Assembly: GCA_002713215.1 (NCBI GenBank)
Contig: PAVO01000007.1
Span: 1 to 64,000 of the forward strand
Direction: 5' to 3'
Source: Crocinitomicaceae bacterium
Lineage (GTDB): Bacteria; Bacteroidota; Bacteroidia; Flavobacteriales_G; Salibacteraceae
Length of the DNA stretch: 64,000 nucleotides
Positions 38,816 to 45,831 of the stretch are shown here, in pieces. Both the position numbers and the translations under genes were made by a program. The first letter of the stretch is position 1; each line of letters begins with the position of its first letter. The notes below the pieces were generated by a model. The model was not told where the DNA came from, ran no database searches, and saw only the letters and a program-made list of their open reading frames with translations.

Positions 38816-39451
38816 ATGCATACACCAACTTTAAAACAAACAGAACTACTTCAGAAAATCAGCTCGCACGGCGGCATTCACACAACGGGTGCACTTGATA
38901 TGCGCATCGCAAATCCGCTTATCAAAGGTGGCTTCCTAAGTGTGGCCAACGGTGATGTAACGCTCACGTTCCAAGCGAAAAACTACTTGGCGTTAATGTC
39001 GGACAACACACACAGCATCCCAGCGCCTTACAGCATCAAAGCTTCTATCAGCCGTAACGCTAAACGTCACATCGTATTAGCCGGCAACTATGAGCGCCCT
39101 ACGTTCAAATGTGATGACTTAGTGGTTGAATCTGACGTTGCTACCGACTTTATGGCTCAGAGCCTGGCAGATAAGCTTAACGCTGAAATGCTACCAAAGC
39201 TTAACGAAATTATTGACGTGTACCAGCGCCACTACACCAACGCGCCATTAGGTGCAGACCTACGCGTTATCGTGCGTCGTGATGATGAGGGTCGCTTAGG
39301 TTGGTCATTCAATCGCCCAGTGCATAAGAACGGTGAATTCGTTACTCGTGGTGACACGGTCACGCTTGCCGACGGCAGAACGACAGCAACCGTTTTATTC
39401 GTGTTCGACGACAGACAACTAAAAGAAAACCTGAGCCAATTGGGGCAATAA
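38816..39451 (+). CDS. Hypothetical protein, 211 aa
   Basis: Unrecognised. Residues 1-60 could be a small winged-helix-like unit (Leu-Lys-Gln-Thr-Glu-Leu-Leu...Leu-Ile-Lys-Gly-Gly-Phe-Leu-Ser-Val), but this is weak; the C-terminal half is beta-rich. First of three genes; its stop sits in a hairpin loop. Confidence 0.82.
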   Translation: MHTPTLKQTELLQKISSHGGIHTTGALDMRIANPLIKGGFLSVANGDVTLTFQAKNYLALMSDNTHSIPAPYSIKASISRNAKRHIVLAGNYERPTFKCDDLVVESDVATDFMAQSLADKLNAEMLPKLNEIIDVYQRHYTNAPLGADLRVIVRRDDEGRLGWSFNRPVHKNGEFVTRGDTVTLADGRTTATVLFVFDDRQLKENLSQLGQ

Positions 39452-39460
39452 CGTTGCCCC
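39442..39460 (+). other. Hairpin with the stop codon in the loop
   Basis: GGGGCAA-TAAcg-TTGCCCC; the TAA of gene 38816 is in the loop. Confidence 0.7.
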
Positions 39461-39482
39461 TACACCCTTTTACAGAATTAGC

Positions 39483-39500
39483 GCAGGGGCTCTCCCCTGC
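39483..39500 (+). other. Hairpin carrying CCCCTGC
   Basis: GCAGGGG-ctct-CCCCTGC, perfect, between genes 38816 and 39525. It pairs a leader-like AGGGG with its own complement in cis. Confidence 0.6.
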
Positions 39501-39524
39501 CATGAATATCGCAAGGCCAACATC

Positions 39525-39728
39525 ATGCAAGTAGAACTGCAAGTAGAACTGAAAAAAGACAATCTAGGCACCATTCAGGTCAATATTGACGGCACTAACT
39601 TCGGTGTCTTTGATGATGCAATGGGCGACTCATTCGCATTTTACCCACGCCGTAATGAACAAATCACCGGCGATCATTACATTGCTATCGGCATTGCACT
39701 AAACGAACTTAACGACAAGAAAAACTAA
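39525..39728 (+). CDS. Hypothetical protein, 67 aa
   Basis: Unrecognised, beta-rich. Repeated Gln-Val-Glu-Leu at the N-terminus reflects a short DNA duplication (GCAAGTAGAACT twice, 39533-39550). AAGG upstream of ATG 39525. Confidence 0.8.
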   Translation: MQVELQVELKKDNLGTIQVNIDGTNFGVFDDAMGDSFAFYPRRNEQITGDHYIAIGIALNELNDKKN

Positions 39729-39740
39729 GGCAGAATCATC

Positions 39741-40637
39741 ATGGCTATCGTATACGCAGTAACAAACACTCCGGCAAAAGTAGGCGACATCATCTTTGGT
39801 GACGTCCCTAATATGCACGCATGCGAACTGGAGTGCGGCACTCAAATTTACTCACCTGAATTCTGCCTTATCGCATCTGAAGATGATGATTTAACTGGTG
39901 TGGTCGCGCTACGCCAGCTTGAAATCAACGAAGAAGAATTCGAGCTGCTAAGCAACTACACCAACATCGTATTGAACAGACAAACCGCCTTACCTATCAA
40001 AGCAGAAACATCAAACATTGCGTTCTGCACCGATAAGGAATGGAACCAGGTTAGTGACATCATGGCGCTGGCGCAGGTGGCATATACCTCACTACAGTTC
40101 AAGCATTTCACTGTGGCATTTGTGGAAGCTATGCACCGTATTAAGTCGATGTACGACACCGTTGAATGGACTAAACGCCTAACTGTCGGTGATGAAGAAA
40201 ACACTGCTGAAATGCTGTGGGGCTACTTGGTTCACCTGTTCACCACACAGAAGATCCTTGCGGTGGAAACTAAAGGCTTTACTGGCTACACCGAAACTCA
40301 GTACGGACAGAAGTTCTATGCCCGTGTTGCTATCTTTACGTTCGAAGATGTACAGGTCGCATTCTGTCTTGAGTGGAAAGATATAGCAGGTGACATCACC
40401 CCAATGAAACGTGTAGTCACCATCAACAATGACAAGGACTTTGAGCTTATCCCGGGTGGTGAGTGTGAAGATCCTAGTGTGCGCTCAGAGGACCATTTCC
40501 GCTATATGCTGAATGACTTAATGCGCTTTGATGTCATCACCGAAAACCTGCGCTTTGACCTCGTGGACTTGCGCAAAGATGAATACAGTCGTTTGCTACC
40601 TTTCACTAATATGCTAACGAATATACCTGAACAATAA
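39741..40637 (+). CDS. Hypothetical acidic protein, 298 aa
   Basis: Unrecognised soluble protein, acidic, mixed helix and strand, no catalytic motif that I can see. Third gene of the 38816 operon; AAGG before ATG 39741. Confidence 0.83.
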   Translation: MAIVYAVTNTPAKVGDIIFGDVPNMHACELECGTQIYSPEFCLIASEDDDLTGVVALRQLEINEEEFELLSNYTNIVLNRQTALPIKAETSNIAFCTDKEWNQVSDIMALAQVAYTSLQFKHFTVAFVEAMHRIKSMYDTVEWTKRLTVGDEENTAEMLWGYLVHLFTTQKILAVETKGFTGYTETQYGQKFYARVAIFTFEDVQVAFCLEWKDIAGDITPMKRVVTINNDKDFELIPGGECEDPSVRSEDHFRYMLNDLMRFDVITENLRFDLVDLRKDEYSRLLPFTNMLTNIPEQ

Positions 40638-40759
40638 GGGCTGGTGGGCGGTCTTTGCATCGCCCCAAACACCCTACTTTTGAACCCTGTAATGCAGCGT
40701 TGCGTTATTTCAATGTTTTGCTGCACACCCCAATTTGACGTCACTGGAGAGGACCATTT

Positions 40760-41122
40760 ATGCTTAACAGAACCATAGGCTCTATCATCTGGCTTGCACT
40801 ATTTGCCAGTTTAATCATGTTAGGAGGTTGCGTTCAGGATAAGGAAGCATCCATCGATTATCCTGAGCCTACCGCTAAAGAATTACAAGCCGCTTTTGAT
40901 AGATCAATCACAACACTCAATGAAGTAACAGGCAGTCAAATAGAAACGTTTGGCGTCGATTGGATTGAAGTCCCCAACAACTGCCGGCAGCATCTGGATT
41001 ACTTCGCTCAACAAGTATTGTGGGCCCGCATATACCAACCTAGCACTAAGTCAACACATACGCTTCACGTTGATTGCTCGATAGCAGAACGGTATAAACA
41101 AGATGCGCTAGCTTCCCAGTAA
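40760..41122 (+). CDS. Hypothetical lipoprotein, 120 aa
   Basis: Lipoprotein signal ending Leu-Gly-Gly-Cys (Cys24). The mature part is short, with two late Cys. GGAGAGG before ATG 40760. Upstream is CGTTGCGTTATTTCAAT without an AAC box; the promoter may be degenerate or the gene read from 38816. Confidence 0.82.
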   Translation: MLNRTIGSIIWLALFASLIMLGGCVQDKEASIDYPEPTAKELQAAFDRSITTLNEVTGSQIETFGVDWIEVPNNCRQHLDYFAQQVLWARIYQPSTKSTHTLHVDCSIAERYKQDALASQ

Positions 41123-41134
41123 ACAACCAATAAA

Positions 41135-41158
41135 AAGCCCGGAGTATCACCCGGGCTT
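41135..41158. terminator. Bidirectional terminator
   Basis: AAGCCCGG-agtatcac-CCGGGCTT, T-rich on the minus side; separates convergent genes 40760 and 41187-42500. Confidence 0.8.
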
Positions 41159-41186
41159 GTTCTTTCTTTACTGTATCAATCAGGTG

Positions 41187-42500
41187 TTATTTACCTTTCC
41201 CCTCTACGCTCTTCACGTATTCATGAATAACGCTAGCTGGCTCCATAAGGTACATCGCAATGTATTGAAACTGTTCCTCTGTAGAGGTGCGTTGTGTCTC
41301 AGAATCCATCTTGTAATCGATACTTTTAAGCATACCCATGATTGGGTGTCGCAACTCACGCGGTAACTCTTTATCTTTAGCCATCGCCGCTAAGTTATCG
41401 AGATTAAATCCTGCAACCAGATCTGCAAAGCGAGGCCCCTGCATCGTCGCCCCCACATTACAGAAGTACGCTTCCGTATAAGGACCGAATACCGACATGG
41501 CCCGACGAAACCAGAGCCCTTTCGCGTCAGCTGTACGCATTTTATTAAGACGAATGATGTGTTTTGACTGCTCGTCTTCCGCCTGCTCCATTTTAACAAT
41601 GTCATCTTTAACACTATCCAGATCCGTAAGGACAGATAGCTTTATACATGACATCAATGTCGCCACTGCATCCAGAAAAGCCAGCTTAGGCGCAGGCACC
41701 TTTATCTCGCTTTTTATTTCACTTTCGGCTTGTTTTCGCGCTTTGTTAGCATCGATATAGTCAATCAGCTTATCAAGTGCGCTAACCGAATCCTCAACAG
41801 CTTCGTTGAACTTTTCCTGCTGGAAATAGTGATCCGTTAGGTGAGGCTCTTTTACTTCGATGCCAGCATACTCCATACTGGCTATCAGGCGCTCTTTTAT
41901 CCAATCAGGTAAAGAACCGCCATCCAACCAGCGAGTAACGCTCGACAAGTTTGCCACTTCACGCATACGAGAAAGCGTAAAATCTTCCACCCCATTCGAG
42001 GCATAATAGTAAAGCGCAAGCACGCAGCCACAAAACAAGGAATCTTCCCCGTTATCCCAATTCTCGGCAATCTCATCTATCGAAGCGCTTGCAGCCTGCA
42101 AGACAATATCCTTAAGCTCATCCGGACCCGGGAAGTCGTTTAGGACATGCATATAAGGCCTAAGCTCTGCCACCTGCGTTAAGGGAATCGATACGCTCAT
42201 CTCCGCAAGGGCGCCCTGAAAATCCGCAAGTGTCACTTCCTTGGCCAGACCAATAGACGCACGATTATCAATCGGCTCTGCTTTGTCTGCCAGGACATTC
42301 ACACCCTGACTAAGCACCGTTTTCTTAGCCTCTTCGTAAGGCATAGAGAACATCTCTTGCGACAGCGCTTGTACAAGAACCATCAATGACAAGTTTTGGT
42401 TTTCAGGGTACTTTTGATCGAGACGGGCCTTAACACCCTTGGCCACTTTCTTAAACTTTTCGTCCGTCAGGACATAGGTAGGTTGCGTTGCATTATGCAT
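41187..42500 (-). CDS. Hypothetical protein, 437 aa
   Basis: Unrecognised; helical, with a central charged segment (Lys-Ala-Arg-Lys-Gln-Ala-Glu-Ser-Glu-Ile-Lys). An ATG 21 bases earlier (42521) is in frame, but GAGGAA sits 8 bases before the ATG at 42500. Monocistronic, on the strand opposite its neighbours, no AAC box recognised. Confidence 0.8.
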   Translation of the reverse strand: MHNATQPTYVLTDEKFKKVAKGVKARLDQKYPENQNLSLMVLVQALSQEMFSMPYEEAKKTVLSQGVNVLADKAEPIDNRASIGLAKEVTLADFQGALAEMSVSIPLTQVAELRPYMHVLNDFPGPDELKDIVLQAASASIDEIAENWDNGEDSLFCGCVLALYYYASNGVEDFTLSRMREVANLSSVTRWLDGGSLPDWIKERLIASMEYAGIEVKEPHLTDHYFQQEKFNEAVEDSVSALDKLIDYIDANKARKQAESEIKSEIKVPAPKLAFLDAVATLMSCIKLSVLTDLDSVKDDIVKMEQAEDEQSKHIIRLNKMRTADAKGLWFRRAMSVFGPYTEAYFCNVGATMQGPRFADLVAGFNLDNLAAMAKDKELPRELRHPIMGMLKSIDYKMDSETQRTSTEEQFQYIAMYLMEPASVIHEYVKSVEGKGK

Positions 42501-42786
42501 CGTTGTTTCCTCACATTCCATGTGCCTATTTCAATTCCGTTTGCTGAGAACACTACAAATCGCAGGCACAAAGTTTGTGTTGGATTTATGCATATCTAGG
42601 GAGTGCTAATTTGGCATACTGTTACCAGTTGTTCTCGCCATGCCCACTCAGGCTGCATACCTATATTAACAGATTTCTGTAAGGTGGGAGGGGCATACTT
42701 TGACGTTGTTGCATTCGCCACAAATCACCCCGAACAGGTCTGCATATTGAACTGTAAGCAGCGAAATGATCCCCTAAAAACTATCG
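42501..42786. other. Intergenic stretch without a gene
   Basis: About 290 bases between divergent genes. Near 42570 CACAAAGTTTGTGTTGG could be the promoter area for the minus-strand gene. No ORF with a ribosome site. Confidence 0.4.
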
Positions 42787-42856
42787 TTGAAATATTTCAA
42801 TTAATTGATTTCATAACAACATTTATGTTGTTTTTATATCGTCATTTCGGTATAGT
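42787..42856 (+). promoter_or_regulatory. AAC-box promoter with perfect upstream motif
   Basis: TTGAAATATTTCAA (42787-42800), AACAACATTTATGTTGTT (42815-42832), TTGTTT, 17 bp, CGG-TATAGT (42851-42856). The leader is altered: CTTGGGGAAGCAC. Confidence 0.78.
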
Positions 42857-42894
42857 TAACTTACCAACTTAATGAGCATGACTTGGGGAAGCAC

Positions 42895-43422
42895 ATGGCC
42901 ATTAACACATTCAATACGGGTGCCCAACTGGGAGCCGAACTGTTACAAAAAGCAATTCAATTACCATGGTCACCGTACATGGCTGTTAATCCAAACACGG
43001 GCGAACGCTACGTCGTAAAGAAGTCACCAGGCGTTATACAAGACATCCCTATTGAGCAAGCACCTGAGCTGCACGCGCTACTATCTAGCCATATAGAAAA
43101 CATGCCGGACTTTGATCCAGATAGGCACACTATCGGCGACAATATGTTGTTAGCAAGATACGAAACAAACAGCTCCATTCCCTTACATGATGACTGTGGG
43201 ACCATAAACATTAATGGGATCCCCTCACACGCTAAACACTCGCTTATGTTCTACCTGAATGATGCCGATGGCGGAGAGCTTCACTTCCCAGAACGCGACA
43301 TCACGATTAAGCCAACCTTAGGTGCTGGCGCCGTGTTTAACGCTGAAGAGATGCACCAGGTAAACACCGTCAATAGCGGCGTACGTTACGGCTTACTGTT
43401 ACGCAGTTATTACCCTATTTAG
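42895..43422 (+). CDS. 2OG-Fe(II) dioxygenase, prolyl-4-hydroxylase-like
   Basis: 175 residues. His98-x-Asp100, distal His154 and Arg164 form the Fe(II)/2-oxoglutarate triad plus cosubstrate Arg, in the usual order, with the typical Leu-Asn-Asp-Ala-Asp-Gly-Gly-Glu-Leu-His-Phe-Pro strand between. Family members hydroxylate protein prolines or other side chains; the substrate here is unknown. ATG 42895 follows GGGGAAGC. The only enzyme of this type in the AAC-box set. Confidence 0.85.
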   Translation: MAINTFNTGAQLGAELLQKAIQLPWSPYMAVNPNTGERYVVKKSPGVIQDIPIEQAPELHALLSSHIENMPDFDPDRHTIGDNMLLARYETNSSIPLHDDCGTININGIPSHAKHSLMFYLNDADGGELHFPERDITIKPTLGAGAVFNAEEMHQVNTVNSGVRYGLLLRSYYPI

Positions 43423-43514
43423 CCAACTGTTAGGCATTTCCTAATAGTTCGCTTTACCTATGGCCGGGTAACACATATACCCGGTGACTATTACAATACA
43501 AAAGGAAGCAAACC

Positions 43515-43871
43515 ATGAAAAAGACATTACTAAGCATCGCACTTGTGACGGCAGCAACTTTAGGCGCAACCGCAGCTCACGCAGCACCAAACTCATATCA
43601 GTACGGCACAGTAACCGAACTGGTTATCGGTCCAGGCGGAGCAAGTTTCCAGCTCGACACGTCGGCGGATAATATCGATATTCGCTCTGACTGTAATGAT
43701 GCCGGCGCACCACTAAACTTCACCATTGATACCACCACAATTGCTGGCGCCAAGATGTTTGACCTTGTACTGGACGCTAAGAAAGGTGGCTATAAATTAG
43801 GGGTGAATGGTGATGGTGTCTGTATTGGTACTGAGGCGGAAAAGGCAGACAGTATTGACCTGTCGTTCTAA
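43515..43871 (+). CDS. Hypothetical exported protein, 118 aa
   Basis: Clear signal peptide (residues 1-23, ending Ala-His-Ala). The mature part is beta-rich with two Cys (about residues 55 and 98) likely disulfide-bonded. AAGGAAG before ATG 43515. Probably cotranscribed with the dioxygenase gene. Confidence 0.85.
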   Translation: MKKTLLSIALVTAATLGATAAHAAPNSYQYGTVTELVIGPGGASFQLDTSADNIDIRSDCNDAGAPLNFTIDTTTIAGAKMFDLVLDAKKGGYKLGVNGDGVCIGTEAEKADSIDLSF

Positions 43872-43906
43872 CGTAACTCATCCTGTAAGTAGGATATAAA
43901 CGCTCG

Positions 43907-43935
43907 GCGCATCATCTCAGTATGGTGCGCTTTTA
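43907..43935 (+). terminator. Intrinsic terminator
   Basis: GCGCATCAT-ctcagt-ATGGTGCGC (one T.G) then TTTTAT. Confidence 0.82.
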
Positions 43936-43974
43936 TATGTGAACTAGACACAATAATTCCATAGATATGTATCG

Positions 43975-44045
43975 TTGAAATATTTCAATTATTTTCGCTT
44001 TATAACAACAAAAGTGTTGTGTTTTGCAACTCAGTGTGAGATTAT
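43975..44045 (+). promoter_or_regulatory. AAC-box promoter with perfect upstream motif
   Basis: TTGAAATATTTCAA (43975-43988), AACAACAAAAGTGTTGTG (44004-44021), TTGTGT, then GATTAT (44040-44045). Leader CACAGGGGAAACAATC. Confidence 0.82.
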
Positions 44046-44085
44046 AAACCTACTGAAGCAATGATGATTCACAGGGGAAACAATC

Positions 44086-44481
44086 ATGCAAATGCACACT
44101 CAAAAATGTATCGACGGCGGCTCTATGATTATGGGTCCAGACATTATCACTCCAGCTGTTAAGGTAGCACTGGATGACATTAAACAAATGCGTTTTACTG
44201 ACCAAGAAGACTTGGAATGTACCGAGAACGCAGTAGAAGAATATAACTGGGAACAGCTATCAGAACGCGAGAAAAAGATTGTATGTGCCATTATGGCTAA
44301 CGTATACAGCGATCACATTACTGACATGGATAAGTACATCGATACGATGGCAGAAAACGGAGTATTACTCTCTATTGCCCGCGATGGAACCATTATCCCA
44401 TGTGCAGAAGAATTTAACGGACTTGAGCAGACGTTCTTCAAGACACACGACTTGAATGAAGCCAAGCGCAGGCTCCACTAA
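44086..44481 (+). CDS. Hypothetical acidic protein, 131 aa
   Basis: Unrecognised; Met-rich N-terminus, acidic helical centre, basic last residues. Start set by the leader. Followed by about 500 bases without a gene. Confidence 0.82.
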   Translation: MQMHTQKCIDGGSMIMGPDIITPAVKVALDDIKQMRFTDQEDLECTENAVEEYNWEQLSEREKKIVCAIMANVYSDHITDMDKYIDTMAENGVLLSIARDGTIIPCAEEFNGLEQTFFKTHDLNEAKRRLH

Positions 44482-44767
44482 GAACAGGCAGAAAGGGGCA
44501 CACCAAGCCCCTTCAACCCTTATTACAGACGTCACCTCGCTGACATATCCGGACCTCATTGAACTCCGGATATAGCTCCGGACTTAACTCCGGACATACA
44601 GCAGGAACCATGCAAAGTTAGGCTCGTTCGCTCGCTGGTGGACTGGCCCAAACCGGTTCTTTTGTGACGCACCTAAGCTCCATTACATAGTAAAGGGGTG
44701 ATAGGTTTCACCTTCGCTGCTCTGCTGTGGCGAAGTGATTTTCGTTCATTACACAGTTACCCTGTGA
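44482..44767. other. Non-coding stretch with TCCGGA repeats
   Basis: Four TCCGGA palindromes at 44548, 44565, 44577 and 44589 (spaced 17, 12 and 12) in CTCCGGA context, after a hairpin AAGGGGC...GCCCCTT (about 44491-44511). No ORF seen. Probably part of a structured 3' region. Confidence 0.55.
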
Positions 44768-44800
44768 TGAGAGGCCCCGTCCCCTGCGGGTGTCCTCTCA
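44768..44800 (+). repeat. Dispersed CCCCTG stem-loop
   Basis: TGAGAGG (44768-44774), inner stem CCCG, loop TCCCCTG, CGGG, then CCTCTCA (44794-44800), followed by ACCCTATTTT. Same loop and 3' flank as the array at 12915-13206. Confidence 0.65.
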
Positions 44801-44874
44801 ACCCTATTTTCTAAATTCATTACCACCTAATTCACTCAACGTTCATCACCAGGTTGATACTATAAAAATCATCG

Positions 44875-44945
44875 TTGAGTTATTTCAATTTTTCACATCG
44901 GTTTACAACACAAACGTTGTTTTTGACGCTTATTCTTGGTACTAT
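44875..44945 (+). promoter_or_regulatory. AAC-box promoter with upstream motif
   Basis: TTGAGTTATTTCAA (44875-44888), TACAACACAAACGTTGTT (44904-44921), TTGTTT, 17 bp, TGG-TACTAT (44940-44945). Leader CACAGGGGAAACATAC. Confidence 0.8.
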
Positions 44946-44984
44946 ATAACCACTGAAACGTTGTTACACACAGGGGAAACATAC

Positions 44985-45224
44985 ATGTTTAACGTACAGA
45001 TGGTTGGGGACAAATTAATCCCAAATTTACCTCACAATTTCAATGTCGATGCCGATAACAAAGAAGACATGGAAAAGAAGATTTCTGATGTCGCCGGCGT
45101 AGATATTTCCATCTTGTTTATCGATGTTCTGGATATGAACGGACGTGACCACGATACCGTTATCTCAGTTGATGGTAGTTACCACAGCCACCGAGCTAAC
45201 GTGACCCAGACAACAGTTATCTAA
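44985..45224 (+). CDS. Hypothetical acidic protein, 79 aa
   Basis: Unrecognised, acidic. The frame is open from 44790, but ATG 44985 follows the leader. The stop is in the right arm of a perfect 11-bp hairpin. Confidence 0.82.
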   Translation: MFNVQMVGDKLIPNLPHNFNVDADNKEDMEKKISDVAGVDISILFIDVLDMNGRDHDTVISVDGSYHSHRANVTQTTVI

Positions 45225-45232
45225 CTGTTGTC
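45209..45232 (+). other. Hairpin spanning the stop codon
   Basis: GACAACAGTTA-tc-TAACTGTTGTC, perfect; the TAA (45222-45224) of gene 44985 opens the right arm. Confidence 0.7.
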
Positions 45233-45441
45233 TGCCATATTTCTGAAATGTTTTCCATGACATTTCACGCCAATCTCTAGTTATTTCGTGCCAAAATCAA
45301 ACAACTTGATATAGCACAATAACTATACTAATTATTAAGATATATTAACCATATACTTGTTGTGGGCTTAACAATAATTTGGCACAATGCGCGCCAATTT
45401 GACGCTATATAGCAAGAATTGAATACTAAGTAAGGCCTATT

Positions 45442-45750
45442 ATGGATTTAAACATTACCGACCTGTCAGCATCTCGTCGTGAACCAAAAGACGTTCTCGA
45501 CTGGTTTGTTGAACTAAGTGAAAAGGGCTTACTGTGGCATTTAGATGATGATCCTCGCGATTGCCTTTCTCTTCACAATCTTCCTGAAGAACAAATGCGA
45601 ACCATCATCTCTAATCAGAGTCTAGTGTTTGCCATTTCGGAAGAACAACACTTCTGCCCATTCGCCATGCTGGTGGATGTAAGCAACTCAGATAACCACG
45701 GTAAGGAGCTAAAGATTGACAGCTACCTACCCTCAAAATCTACAAGCTAG
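45442..45750 (+). CDS. Hypothetical acidic protein, 102 aa
   Basis: Unrecognised, acidic, with Trp/His/Leu-rich centre. Preceded by TAAGG and an AT-rich stretch without an AAC box. Ends at a strong terminator. Confidence 0.78.
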   Translation: MDLNITDLSASRREPKDVLDWFVELSEKGLLWHLDDDPRDCLSLHNLPEEQMRTIISNQSLVFAISEEQHFCPFAMLVDVSNSDNHGKELKIDSYLPSKSTS

Positions 45751-45783
45751 TCTGTTAAGAACGACAAATTAAACCTATTAAAA

Positions 45784-45812
45784 AAGCGGCGTAATGCCGC
45801 TTCTTTGTTTCC
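45784..45812 (+). terminator. Intrinsic terminator
   Basis: AAGCGGC-gtaat-GCCGCTT, then CTTTGTTT. Confidence 0.85.
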
Positions 45813-45831
45813 ACTTATACCTAACAATCAA

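Noticed and set aside
45385-45441. Sigma-54 promoter (TTGGCAC-N5-GCGC) before 45442
   Set aside because: GG and GC are 10 bases apart, but the -12 element does not match TTGC well and no activator or site was seen.
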